Below are positions 1 through 8,011 of a stretch of 27,503 nt of DNA, piece by piece. Numbering within the stretch: the first letter of the stretch is position 1; each line of letters opens with the position of its first letter. Under the pieces are notes generated by a model, which worked only from the letters and a program-made list of their open reading frames with translations, ran no database searches and was not told the origin of the DNA. This stretch comes from JBDTNK01 sp039933775 (lineage in GTDB: Bacteria > Chloroflexota > Limnocylindria > QHBO01): positions 1 to 27,503 of the forward strand of contig JBDTNK010000028.1 of assembly GCA_039933775.1 (NCBI GenBank), in the 5' to 3' direction. The translations under genes and the position numbers were made by a program.

Positions 1-1
1 C

Positions 2-913
2 ATCCTGATCCTGCCCTTCTTCGGGATCGTGACCGAGATCATCCCGGTCTTCAGCCGCAAGCCGCTCTTCGGCTACCGCGCCATCGTCTTCGCCACGCTG
101 CTGATCGGCGTCCTGAGCTTCAGCGTCTGGGCGCACCACATGTTCACGACCGGCGTGGTGAGCAACCTCTTCTTCGCGGTGACCTCGATGACCATCGCGA
201 TCCCGACCGGCGTCAAATTCTTCACCTGGATCGCCACGATGTGGCGCGGCCGGATCTGGCTGGCCACGCCGATGCTCTTCACCATCGGGTTCATGCTGAT
301 GTTCCTCATCGGCGGCATCACGGGGCCGTTCCTGGCGGCGCCGCCGATCGACTACGCCACGCACGACACCTACTTCGTCGTGGCGCACATGCACTACGTC
401 ATGTTCGGCGGCTCGGTCTTCGCGGCGTTCGCCGGCTTCTACTTCTGGATCCCCAAAATGACCGGGCGCATGCTCTCGGAGGGCTGGGGCAAGGTGCACT
501 TCTGGCTCATGTTCGCGGGCATGAACCTCACCTTCTTCCCGATGCACCAGCTGGGCCTGGACGGCATGCCACGCCGCATCGCCGACTACGGCGCCGAGAC
601 CGGCTGGCAGCCGATCAACCTGCTGGTGAGCGGCGGGTCGGTGTTGATCGCGGCCTCGGTGGGCGTGTTCATCGTGAACGTGATCGCGTCGGTCGTGCTG
701 AGTCGCGGCCGGCCCGCCGGCGATGATCCATGGGGCGGCTATTCGCTGGAGTGGGCGACGAGCTCACCGCCGCCGCATCACAACTTCACGCATCTGCCGC
801 CGATCCGGTCGGAGCGGCCGGTCTTCGACGCGCGCCAGGCGGCCGTTGCGCGCGCGGCCGAGCGCGCGGCCGAGAGCGCGTCCGGCAGCGCGTCCGAGGC
901 GCGCGATGGCTGA
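2..913 (+). CDS. ctaD: cytochrome c oxidase subunit I, C-terminal part (gene cut by window edge)
   Basis: Catalytic subunit of an aa3-type heme-copper oxidase, which reduces O2 to water at the cytoplasmic membrane and pumps protons. The reading frame is open from base 2 and enters with ILILPFFGIVTEIIPVFSRK, a hallmark of the family, so the true start lies upstream of the window. The two adjacent CuB histidines (VWAHHMFTTG) are at 134-139. The helix-X motif THDTYFVVAHMHYV supplies the heme a3 and heme a histidines (386-388 and 392-394). Further hydrophobic helices follow, then an Ala/Arg/Glu-rich cytoplasmic tail of about 30 residues. The TGA stop at 911-913 lies inside the next gene (8-bp overlap), so the two are translated together. 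The cross-linked Tyr and third CuB His would be upstream of the window. Identification is secure. Confidence 0.97.
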   Translation: MLILPFFGIVTEIIPVFSRKPLFGYRAIVFATLLIGVLSFSVWAHHMFTTGVVSNLFFAVTSMTIAIPTGVKFFTWIATMWRGRIWLATPMLFTIGFMLMFLIGGITGPFLAAPPIDYATHDTYFVVAHMHYVMFGGSVFAAFAGFYFWIPKMTGRMLSEGWGKVHFWLMFAGMNLTFFPMHQLGLDGMPRRIADYGAETGWQPINLLVSGGSVLIAASVGVFIVNVIASVVLSRGRPAGDDPWGGYSLEWATSSPPPHHNFTHLPPIRSERPVFDARQAAVARAAERAAESASGSASEARDG

Positions 914-1358
914 AGAGCTGCGCTTCTTCCTGCGCACCGCGGTGTACTCGATCGTCATCGCGGCGATCTACTGGTTCGCGAGCTACGCCGAGACCGGCGC
1001 CTACGAGTGGGCGGGCACGGTGCTCCTCGCCTTCGTCGTCTTCTCGGCCGGCGCGTTCGTCTTCGTCACCGGCATCCACGTGCCGAGCGCGTGGCGGAGC
1101 ACGGTCCGGGGTGGGGTCGGCGGGACGCTGTACCGCGCCTTCGGCATGGCCGAGGATCCCGACACCGTCGCACGTCACCCGCTCGACGGCGGTCCCGAGC
1201 TGTTCCCGAGCGCGAGCCCGTGGCCGATCATCGGCGGGGCAGCCGCGCTGCTCATCGGCTTGGGGCTGGTCTACGGACCGTGGCTGCTGTTGCCGGGCAT
1301 CGCGCTGGCGATCGGGACCGTCATCGGCTGGATCGCGCAGGAGTCGCGGCGCACCTGA
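906..1358 (+). CDS. ctaF: cytochrome c oxidase subunit IV, CtaF-type
   Basis: A 150-residue membrane protein starting with ATG at 906, overlapping the ctaD stop by 8 bases. It has four likely membrane segments: residues about 8-26, 36-56, 98-115 and 119-138. The pattern Y-x-E-T-G-x-Y-E-W-A-G-T after the first helix, and GPELFPSASPWP before the third, resemble the small subunit IV (CtaF) of actinobacterial aa3 oxidases, which is about 140 aa with four helices. That subunit stabilises the oxidase within the bc1-aa3 supercomplex. The overlap with ctaD supports a structural role in the same enzyme. Family assignment rests on these short motifs and context, so another small oxidase-associated membrane protein cannot be excluded. 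Confidence 0.8.
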   Translation: MAEELRFFLRTAVYSIVIAAIYWFASYAETGAYEWAGTVLLAFVVFSAGAFVFVTGIHVPSAWRSTVRGGVGGTLYRAFGMAEDPDTVARHPLDGGPELFPSASPWPIIGGAAALLIGLGLVYGPWLLLPGIALAIGTVIGWIAQESRRT

Positions 1359-1657
1359 CGGCCGGAGCAGTGCGGGATGTGCGCGGCAGCTCGTGACGTC
1401 GTCATCGACCATTGGGTGACCGAAACAGCGCTCGGAGCGGGGCTCACCGGTCGTTTGATCACGTGGTGACAGGTTCAGCGCCTGAGCCTGGCGCTTGCGG
1501 CGCCGTGGAGCGGCTCAACCGCTGTTTCGGTCACCAGGTGACAACGCGGCGAAGCGTGCGGCCGACGTGCGGCGAAGACGAGCGGCCATGCAACTCGCCC
1601 GTGCGGCCTCGGGGTCCCGCTTCGTGACAGCGGCCGTGCTCGAGTCGCCCGCCGCGG
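1359..1657. other. convergent intergenic region holding a structured repeat
   Basis: 299 bases between the 3' ends of ctaF (+) and the MFS exporter (-). No coding region is credible here. Most of it is occupied by the repeat element at 1415-1544. A GC-rich inverted pair, CCCGCCGC at 1648-1655 and GCGGCGGG at 1672-1679, straddles the stop codon of the exporter and may help end its transcript; it has no T-run. Confidence 0.6.
1415..1544. repeat. dispersed structured repeat, copy 1
   Basis: The outer arms GGTGACCGAAACAGCG (1415-1430) and CGCTGTTTCGGTCACC (1520-1535) are a perfect 16-bp inverted repeat. Between them lies a further unit, GCTCACCGG (1442) continuing GTTTGATCACGTGGTGAC to 1470; the right arm is also preceded by GCTCAACCG (1513) and followed by AGGTGACAA. 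The repeating unit is thus roughly GCTCAMCCG-TGTTT-GGTCAC-NNN-GTGA. A second copy with the same order and nearly the same spacing lies at 26408-26540. Confidence 0.8.
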
Positions 1658-3301
1658 CTACTCCGCCATAAGCGGCGGGGCATCACCCACGTGGCGTCGC
1701 AGCGGCAGCTCCGGCAGGAACAGGACGAGGACGACGGTCGCCAGCGCGGCGGCCCCGACCCCGAGCCACACGGCGTGACCGATGGCGATCGAGAAGGCGC
1801 TGTAGATGCCGTCCACGATGTTCGGGATGAACGGCTCGACCTGCGGCCGCGCCGGCGCCGGGACGTTCTTGAGGATCTCCTGGCCCAGGTTGACACCGAC
1901 GCCGGTGACCGCGCCGAGCGCGGCATTGCCCTGCTGCCCGAAGGCGGTGGCAAGCTGCTCCGGCACGCCGGCAGCGCGAAGCTGGCTCGGCAGCTGGTCG
2001 ACCAGGCTCGATCCGAAGATCGTGCCGGCCAATGCCAGGCCGATCGTGCCACCGACCTGGCGGAAGAAGGTGAGGGCGCTCGTGGCGACTCCCAGGGCTG
2101 CCTGCGAGACGGCGCTCTGGACCACGATCGTGAAGACCGCCATGGACGGACCGATGCCCAGCCCGGCCACGAACATCCCGATCCACAGCACCGGCACCGG
2201 AGTCTCAGCGGAGAGCCCGGTCATCAGGAACAGGCCGATGGCGGCAAGTCCCAGGGCAACGGAGATCAGCACCTTGTAGTGGCCGGTCTTGCTGACGAGG
2301 ATGCCCGACGCGATCGAGCTGCCGATGACGCCCACGAACATCGGCATCATCTGGTAGCCGGAGAGGGTTGCGCTGGAGCCCTGCACGAACTGGAACCAGC
2401 GCGGGATGAAGATGATCGCGCCGAAGAAGCCGAACGACATGAGCGTCGTGGCGATGATCGATGCGGTCACCGTGCGGTTGCGGAAGAGCCCCAGCGGGAT
2501 GATGGGCTCCTTGGCGCGCGATTCGATCCAGATGAAGACGCCGGTCAGGATCACGCCCAGCGCGATCAGGCCGCCGACGAGCGGATCGGTCCAGTCAGCC
2601 GATTGCTTGTTCGTCAGCCCGAGCATGATGGGAACCACGGCCGCGGTGAAGACGAAGGCGCCGAGATAATCGACCGAATGGCGTCGCTCGGGATGGCTGG
2701 TGTGCGGCAGCAGGCGCCACAGCACCACGAGCGCGGTCAGGCCGATCGGGATGTTGACGATGAAGATCCAGTGCCAGCTGATGCTGTCGGTCAGGAAGCC
2801 ACCAAGCGCAGGACCGATGATCATCGAGATCCCGAACACGCCGCCGAAGAGGCCCTGGTACTTGCCGCGCTCGCGCGGGCTGAAGAGGTCGCCGATGACG
2901 GCGAGGCTGATCGGGAAGATGGCTCCCGCGCCCAGGCCCTGGATGCCGCGGAACAGGATCAGCTGCCACATCGAGCCGGAGAGGCTCGAGAGGAGCGAGC
3001 CCAGCAGGAAGAGGCCCACGCCGACCATCATCAACGGCCGCCGGCCGAACTGGTCGGAGAGCTTGCCGTACATCGGTCCGGTCACCGTGCTCGTCAGCAG
3101 GTACACCGTCACGACCCAGGTGTACAGCTCGTTGCCGCCGAGATCGGTCACGATGACCGGTAGCGCGGTGCCGACGATCGTCTGGTCGAGGGCCGAGAGG
3201 AAGAGGGTGAGCAGGATGGCGGCCAGGATCTCGAAACGAGCACGCGGATCGACGTGCTCAATCTCCTGCGTCATCGGACCAAACGTCCGTTCAGCGGTCA
3301 T
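1658..3301 (-). CDS. DHA2-family (EmrB/QacA) 14-TM drug:H+ antiporter
   Basis: 547-residue major facilitator superfamily protein of the inner membrane, predicted to export drugs or other toxic compounds with proton antiport. The first helix carries LDQTIVGTALP (motif D1 of 14-TM DHA2 exporters), the loop between helices 2 and 3 has GKLSDQFGRRP (motif A), and helix 5 has IIGPALGGFL (antiporter motif C). About 14 hydrophobic segments and a long extracytoplasmic loop before the last helix match the EmrB/QacA plan. The ATG at 3299-3301 is chosen because it overlaps the TGA of the upstream marR gene as ATGA; a second Met nine codons later is possible. The frame stays open further upstream but there it runs antisense-like through marR. 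The substrate cannot be read from the sequence. Expression is probably controlled by the co-transcribed MarR repressor. Confidence 0.93.
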   Translation of the reverse strand: MTAERTFGPMTQEIEHVDPRARFEILAAILLTLFLSALDQTIVGTALPVIVTDLGGNELYTWVVTVYLLTSTVTGPMYGKLSDQFGRRPLMMVGVGLFLLGSLLSSLSGSMWQLILFRGIQGLGAGAIFPISLAVIGDLFSPRERGKYQGLFGGVFGISMIIGPALGGFLTDSISWHWIFIVNIPIGLTALVVLWRLLPHTSHPERRHSVDYLGAFVFTAAVVPIMLGLTNKQSADWTDPLVGGLIALGVILTGVFIWIESRAKEPIIPLGLFRNRTVTASIIATTLMSFGFFGAIIFIPRWFQFVQGSSATLSGYQMMPMFVGVIGSSIASGILVSKTGHYKVLISVALGLAAIGLFLMTGLSAETPVPVLWIGMFVAGLGIGPSMAVFTIVVQSAVSQAALGVATSALTFFRQVGGTIGLALAGTIFGSSLVDQLPSQLRAAGVPEQLATAFGQQGNAALGAVTGVGVNLGQEILKNVPAPARPQVEPFIPNIVDGIYSAFSIAIGHAVWLGVGAAALATVVLVLFLPELPLRRHVGDAPPLMAE

Positions 3302-3777
3302 GCGGATGGTTCCAGCGCGTGGGCGGGATGCGTGTCGGGTAGCCGCTCCTTTGCGGCCCGGAATGCGGCGACGCTGCGGTGCACCGTGTCGCGCTCCTCG
3401 GGGGTCATGGCTTCGATGAGGCCGGTCAGCCGCTCGACGCGGTCCGTCTCCAGATCGTCGAGCAGACTGCGTGCCGCATCGGTCGCTTGGGCGAGGACGA
3501 CGCGCCGATCGTCGAGGCCATGCTCGCGTTCCACGAGGCCACGCTCCTCGAGCCGCGACACGAGGCCGCTGGCGTTGGGGTACGTGATGTCGAGCAGCTC
3601 GGCCAGGCGGCTCATCGGCATCGGCCCTTCGCCGTTCAGCACGCTGATGAGCTGAAAGTGCATCATCGACACGCCGCGGGCCTGGCAGCGCATGGCCCAT
3701 GACCGGCGCTGGCCGCTCATGATCGGGCTCAGCTCGGCAACGATCTGAGCGATGCTCGCCGCGTGGTCCGCGGTCAT
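3298..3777 (-). CDS. MarR-family transcriptional regulator
   Basis: 159-residue winged-helix regulator. The core MSRLAELLDITYPNASGLVS (helix-turn-helix) followed by RLEERGLVEREHGLDDRRVV (wing with the D-x-R-R signature) is typical of MarR proteins; flanking helices would form the dimer interface. The stop codon overlaps the ATG of the DHA2 exporter (ATGA), so the pair form one coupled operon, a common arrangement in which the regulator represses itself and the pump until a ligand binds. A strong -10 (TATAAT) and a palindromic stretch lie between its start and the divergent oxidoreductase. The ligand is unknown. Confidence 0.92.
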   Translation of the reverse strand: MTADHAASIAQIVAELSPIMSGQRRSWAMRCQARGVSMMHFQLISVLNGEGPMPMSRLAELLDITYPNASGLVSRLEERGLVEREHGLDDRRVVLAQATDAARSLLDDLETDRVERLTGLIEAMTPEERDTVHRSVAAFRAAKERLPDTHPAHALEPSA

Positions 3778-3778
3778 T

Positions 3779-3848
3779 GGTTGTTCATAACGCCGAAATG
3801 GTTCACCACAACCGGATGATTATACATGTCTGAACTATTAGCGCAAAC
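3779..3848 (-). promoter_or_regulatory. marR-exporter promoter and probable MarR operator
   Basis: Read on the minus strand, a perfect -10 TATAAT (3824-3819) lies 16 nt after TTGCGC, a plausible -35. It would give a leader of about 35 nt before marR. That leader holds an inverted repeat, GGTTGT / ACAACC (arms at 3808-3813 and 3779-3784), with internal TGGTGAACCA, which is nearly self-complementary. The position just downstream of the -10 fits a MarR operator. The region overlaps the first codons of the divergent oxidoreductase, so both genes may be controlled together. Confidence 0.5.
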
Positions 3849-5298
3849 ACCTGGATTGACCTATGCCGACGCCGCGCTGCAACCGGCCGGATCGCGGCGA
3901 AATCCATGGCTGCGCGAGGCGCTGGAGTTCGAGGGCGATCCCCCGCCGGCAGCGCCGCTGCGTGGCGTGCAGCAAGCCGATGTGGCGATCGTGGGCGGCG
4001 GATACACCGGCCTGTGGACCGCGCTGCAGCTCGCCGAGCGCAGCCCGGAGCTGCGCGTCGTCGTGCTCGAGCAGGACATCTGCGGGGGCGGGCCGTCGGG
4101 GCGCAACGGCGGCTTCGTGAACGCCTGGTGGGACGAGATCGCCACGCTGGTCGCGCTCTTTGGCCCCGAGGCCGCGCTCGACGCCGCGCGCGAGGCCGCT
4201 GCCTCGGTCTACGCCATCCGCGCGTGGTGCGAAGCAAACGGGGTCGACGCCCACTTCCGGCACGGCGGGATGCTGATGGCGTCGACGACGCCGCTCCACG
4301 ACGGCGCGTGGGACGCGTGCGTGGCGGCCTGCCGCAGTCTCGGGGTGCCGGAGGCGTACGTCGAGCTGTCCGCGGACCGCGTCCAGGAGATCTGTGCCTC
4401 GCCGCGCTTCCGCGGTGGCGCGCGGATGGCGGACGGCGCCACGGTCCAGCCGGCGCTCCTGGCGCGCGGCCTGCGTCGCGTAGCGCTGGAACGCGGCACC
4501 GTGATCCACGAAGGCACGCGGCTGACTGGCATCGACGCGGCCGATGGGCCGCTCGTCCGCCTGCGGACCGCCGACGGCGAGCTGCGCGCGCCGCAGGTCG
4601 TGCTGGCCATGAACGCGTGGTCCGCCGGCTGGCGGCCATTCCGCAACAAGCTCCTCGCCTGGAGCTCGTGGATGGTGCGCAGCGAGCCGATCCCCGATCT
4701 CCTCGAAAACGTCCTCGGCTGGAGCGACGGCACGTCGATCGTCGATGCGCGGTTCAGCGTCCACTACCTGCGCACCACGCGCGACGGACGCATCGCGCTC
4801 GGTGCTGGCGGCGGACGACCCGGCTACGGCGGCAGGATCGGTCGCTCCTTCGTCAACGACATTTCGGCCGGACGGCGTGCCGTGGCCGGCTTCCGGCACC
4901 TCTTCCCCTCGCTCGAGCAGGTCGCACTGACCGACATGTGGGGCGGCCCCATCGACGTCAGTCCGGACCACGTGCCGCGCTTCGGAACGCTGCGCGGCGG
5001 CCGCATCCACTTCGGCTTCGGCTACTCGGGCAACGGCGTCGGCCCGTCGCACCTCGGCGGGCGCATCCTGGCAGCGCTCGCTCTTGGCTCCGATGAGCCG
5101 GTCACGCGGCTGCCGGTCGTGCACTCGCGCGCCCGCCCCTTCCCGCCCGAGCCGCTGCGCTACCTCGGGGCGCGCGTGATGCGCGAGGCGATGATCCGCC
5201 GCGAGGACGGCGAGGAGCGCGGCCGGCCCGCCCCGTGGTGGCTGCGCGAGCTGACCCGTGTCCCGCGCCGGCTCGGCTATCGCCTCGGGCCCGAATAG
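3826..5298 (+). CDS. FAD-dependent oxidoreductase, DadA/PuuB (DAO) superfamily
   Basis: 490-residue flavoprotein of the D-amino-acid oxidase superfamily, probably a soluble amine or amino-acid oxidase or dehydrogenase. Residues 53-70 form the Rossmann dinucleotide-binding strand-helix (VAIVGGGYTGLWTAL), an acidic residue follows the second strand (VVVLEQD), and GPSGRNGGF at 90-97 is a typical flavin-contact motif of gamma-glutamylputrescine oxidase-like proteins. The C-terminal segment FGFGYSGNGVGPSHLGGR closes the FAD site. An N-terminal stretch of about 45 residues precedes the fold, as in PuuB-like members. ATG 3826 is the first start in frame; no clear Shine-Dalgarno is visible. It is divergent from the marR-exporter operon with only 48 bases between. 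Substrate unknown; polyamine or amino-acid catabolism is a family-level guess. Confidence 0.88.
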   Translation: MSELLAQTPGLTYADAALQPAGSRRNPWLREALEFEGDPPPAAPLRGVQQADVAIVGGGYTGLWTALQLAERSPELRVVVLEQDICGGGPSGRNGGFVNAWWDEIATLVALFGPEAALDAAREAAASVYAIRAWCEANGVDAHFRHGGMLMASTTPLHDGAWDACVAACRSLGVPEAYVELSADRVQEICASPRFRGGARMADGATVQPALLARGLRRVALERGTVIHEGTRLTGIDAADGPLVRLRTADGELRAPQVVLAMNAWSAGWRPFRNKLLAWSSWMVRSEPIPDLLENVLGWSDGTSIVDARFSVHYLRTTRDGRIALGAGGGRPGYGGRIGRSFVNDISAGRRAVAGFRHLFPSLEQVALTDMWGGPIDVSPDHVPRFGTLRGGRIHFGFGYSGNGVGPSHLGGRILAALALGSDEPVTRLPVVHSRARPFPPEPLRYLGARVMREAMIRREDGEERGRPAPWWLRELTRVPRRLGYRLGPE

Positions 5299-5352
5299 CG
5301 CCGAAAGCCGCGCGGCGGGTGAGTTGGAGCGCGGCTCAGTCCGCGCCGCGCC

Positions 5353-5808
5353 TCAGTCCGGGCCGAGGACGCGGAGGACCACGAACCTGGCCGCGAGCCC
5401 GGCGATGAGTGTCGAGACCAGGTACGGCGCGAACGAGGGGCCCATGCCGAGCATCGTCTGCAGTGCACCGACGGCGCTCGCCAGCGCCGGCCAGGCAACT
5501 GCCAGGCCGATCGCCGTCGGCCACACCAGCAGCCGGCGCCGCACGAAGAGCAGGAGCGTGCCACCAAGGATCGCGCCGACCCATAGCCCGACCGCGATGC
5601 CGATCAGCAGGGGCACGGCGCTCAGGCTCTCCGGATCGCCCCTCGCCGCGATGAGCGAACCTGCCCACTCCCCCACCCAGCCGCCGGCGACCGAGCCCAG
5701 GACGGCGCCGACAGCGGTCTCGATGTACCCCGCCTGCAGCGGGTGCGTGGCGGCCGAGCGGCGCGGCGGGTGTCCTCGCGGCGACAGCGCCTGGCGGCGT
5801 GCCGTCAC
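5353..5808 (-). CDS. small integral membrane protein coupled to qcrB
   Basis: 151-residue protein starting with GTG at 5806-5808, which overlaps the qcrB stop as GTGA. After a basic N-terminus of about 25 residues there are four hydrophobic segments (roughly 28-53, 63-88, 94-117, 126-148), the first rich in Gly and small residues. I do not recognise a family. Its strict coupling to qcrB suggests an assembly factor or accessory subunit of the cytochrome bc complex, but that rests on position only. Third-position GC and spacing match the neighbouring real genes. The gene ends 54 bases from the convergent oxidoreductase. Confidence 0.75.
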   Translation of the reverse strand: MTARRQALSPRGHPPRRSAATHPLQAGYIETAVGAVLGSVAGGWVGEWAGSLIAARGDPESLSAVPLLIGIAVGLWVGAILGGTLLLFVRRRLLVWPTAIGLAVAWPALASAVGALQTMLGMGPSFAPYLVSTLIAGLAARFVVLRVLGPD

Positions 5809-7160
5809 GAATCGGTCTCGTCGAAGCCGCCGTCCGCATTGCGCTCGAGCCGCACGCTGGGCGGCGACAGGAGGCCGTGTTCGCTGCGCGCCAGCTCGAT
5901 GCAGATGCGCCAGGCGAGCAGGCCCCCCAGTAGCGGGACGGCGAGCAGGGCGATCCGCAGGAGATCGGTCATGAGCTCCACCGGGATGTCAAAGATGATG
6001 GCTGCGACATCGTTGCCGGCGGCGAGCGTGAGCATCACGAAGACGAGCAGCCCGGCGACGCCGAGCCCGGTGCGTACCGGGCGGTCGCGCGGCCGGTCGA
6101 GCAGCTGGTGCGCCGAATGGTCGTGGGTCACGCGCGCCTCGAAGAACGGCCACAGCGCGAGCACGGTGAACAGGAAGCCGGGAATCAGGATGCCAGGGAC
6201 GAACGGCGCCGGCACCGTGATGCCAAGCAGCGTGAACTCGATGGGCGGCCAGAGACGCAGCGCTCCGTCGAGCCAGCCGACGTACCAATCTGGCTGCGCG
6301 GGGGCGGAGACGGTGGTCGCGTCGAACGGTCCGTAGGCCCAGATGGCGTTGATCTGGAAGATGCCGCCCATGAGCGCCAGGACCGCGGCGGTCAGGAAGA
6401 GGAGCCCGGTTGACTTGAAGACCTGCGTCGGCCAGAACGACCTGCCGACCACGTTGTGCTCCGTACGCCCCTCGCCGGGAAACTGCGAGTGCTTCTGGAC
6501 CCACAGCACGAGCAGGTGCGTCACCACGCCGCCGATGAGCAAGGCGGGCAGCAGCATGATGTGGAACACGAAGAGGCGGCTGATGATGGTCTCGGTCGGG
6601 AACTCGCCGCCGAAGGCCAGGAAGGCCAGGTATGGACCGATGAACGGGATCCCGATCACGGCCGAGTAGATGATCCGCAGCCCCGTCCCCGAGAGCAGGT
6701 CGTCGGGCAGGGAGTAGCCCGTGATGCCCATCGCGATCGCGAGCAGCAGCAGGCCGATGCCGATGAGCCAGTTGATCTCCCGCGGCCGCCGGAACGCACC
6801 GGTGAAGAAGATGCGCATCACGTGCAGCGTGATCGCGGCAACGAAGACGAGCGCGGCCCAGTGATGGATCTGACGCATGACGAGGCCCGATCGGATCTCG
6901 AACGAGAGGCGCATCACCGACTCGAAGGCCGCCGAGACGGTGCGCCCGACCAGCGGCGCGTACGGCCCCTCGTACGTCACCGGCGTCGCGTCGGGGACGT
7001 AAAAGAGCGTCAGGAAGACGCCCGTGGCGACGAGCACGACGAGGCAGAAGAGCGCCACCTCGCCGAGCAGGAACGACCAGTGATCGGGGAACACCTTGCG
7101 CAGCCCGTGGCGCGCCCAGGCAGTCGTACCGAGCCGCTCGTCGACCCAGTGCAGGATCAC
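5805..7160 (-). CDS. qcrB: menaquinol-cytochrome c reductase cytochrome b subunit
   Basis: 451-residue membrane protein that binds two b hemes and the quinol sites of the cytochrome bc complex. Heme ligands are His99 and His113 in helix B (RQIHHWAALVFVAAITLHVMR, first His of the pair) and His200 and His215 in helix D. The spacings of 14 and 15 residues are those of cytochrome b6 and Gram-positive cytochrome b rather than mitochondrial type (14 and 14). PDWY at 290-293 is the Qo-site motif, in the form common in menaquinol-using bacteria. The protein is a single b-type polypeptide with the subunit-IV part fused, ending in a cytoplasmic tail. GTG at 7158-7160 overlaps the qcrA stop (GTGA), and the stop overlaps the next GTG. 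Confidence 0.95.
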   Translation of the reverse strand: MILHWVDERLGTTAWARHGLRKVFPDHWSFLLGEVALFCLVVLVATGVFLTLFYVPDATPVTYEGPYAPLVGRTVSAAFESVMRLSFEIRSGLVMRQIHHWAALVFVAAITLHVMRIFFTGAFRRPREINWLIGIGLLLLAIAMGITGYSLPDDLLSGTGLRIIYSAVIGIPFIGPYLAFLAFGGEFPTETIISRLFVFHIMLLPALLIGGVVTHLLVLWVQKHSQFPGEGRTEHNVVGRSFWPTQVFKSTGLLFLTAAVLALMGGIFQINAIWAYGPFDATTVSAPAQPDWYVGWLDGALRLWPPIEFTLLGITVPAPFVPGILIPGFLFTVLALWPFFEARVTHDHSAHQLLDRPRDRPVRTGLGVAGLLVFVMLTLAAGNDVAAIIFDIPVELMTDLLRIALLAVPLLGGLLAWRICIELARSEHGLLSPPSVRLERNADGGFDETDS

Positions 7161-8011
7161 GATGCCTCGCCATCGGTGTGGGTCAGGTTCCAGAAGGATG
7201 GGCCGACCGGCTCCGGGAAGTCGCCGGTCGCCACGAGGTAGCCGTCCGCGTCGACGTCCATCGGCAGCTGCGGAAGCGGCCGCGCCGCCGGTCCGAAGAT
7301 GGGTCTGGCGCCCTCGCGCACGTCAAAGGTCGATTGATGGCACGGGCACAGCAGCACGTGCTGCTCGGCGCGATACAGCCCGACCGGACAGCCGGCATGG
7401 GTGCAGATCTTCGAATACCCGACCACCCCATCGGGCGCCCACGCGCTGCGCTCCGGGGCCAGGCGCAGGTCCTCGGGTCGCACCCGGATGAGGAGGGTCT
7501 GGGCATCAGGTGCGCCGACGTGACCATCGGGGAAGACGGTGCGCACCGAGTCGAACGCCAGGTCGCCCGGACGTATCGGGGCCCCCGAGGCGTCCACGAC
7601 CCGCGCCCCGGCGGTCCAGGCGGTCCGGAACAGGGAGCGGCCCGGGCGCGGACCCAGGGCCAGCGCCGGCAGGGCGAGCGCCGCAACCAGCGCGGCGCCG
7701 GCGCCGCCCAGCAGCTTCACCAGGAACGAGCGGCGGGTGATGCCGTCGAGCTCCAGGGCCGCCTCCGCGTCACGCCGCTCCTCCTCGCTCGAAGCAAGCG
7801 GATGCTGCGCCTCGCTGCGTGACGGCGCGTCGAGCAGCCCGTTGGCCCACACCACGACCCCGACGCCGATGCCACCCAGCGCCAGCGCCAGCAGCACGCC
7901 CTCGAGCTGCGGCTGCGTCTCCAGGAAGATGAACGTCGCGACCAGCCCGAGCGAGGCAAGCAGCGAGACACCGAACGCGATCGCGACCGCTCGCTCGCCA
8001 GCGCTACGCAT
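7157..8011 (-). CDS. qcrA: Rieske iron-sulfur subunit of the cytochrome bc complex
   Basis: 284-residue subunit carrying the 2Fe-2S cluster that takes the first electron from quinol and passes it to cytochrome c. Cluster motifs are CTHAGC (Cys203, His205, Cys208) and CPCH (Cys222, Cys224, His225). Two membrane helices at about 8-30 and 37-58 precede a third with a Tat-like lead (ITRRSFLVKLLGG, 91-103). This three-helix plan is known from actinobacterial QcrA. ATG at 8009-8011 is chosen because it overlaps the qcrC stop by 8 bases; the frame is open further upstream but antisense-like there. The stop overlaps the qcrB GTG. The Tat motif RR-x-F-L fits export of a folded Rieske domain. Confidence 0.95.
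   Translation of the reverse strand: MRSAGERAVAIAFGVSLLASLGLVATFIFLETQPQLEGVLLALALGGIGVGVVVWANGLLDAPSRSEAQHPLASSEEERRDAEAALELDGITRRSFLVKLLGGAGAALVAALALPALALGPRPGRSLFRTAWTAGARVVDASGAPIRPGDLAFDSVRTVFPDGHVGAPDAQTLLIRVRPEDLRLAPERSAWAPDGVVGYSKICTHAGCPVGLYRAEQHVLLCPCHQSTFDVREGARPIFGPAARPLPQLPMDVDADGYLVATGDFPEPVGPSFWNLTHTDGEAS

Noticed and set aside
1415..1535. Insertion sequence ends
   Set aside because: The perfect 16-bp inverted arms look like terminal repeats, but there is no transposase between them and no target-site duplication is visible. A non-autonomous element remains possible and is reported as a finding.
1691..3163. A 490-codon plus-strand frame opposite the exporter
   Set aside because: Charged, low-complexity translation with no family likeness; the minus strand has 14 helices and MFS motifs.
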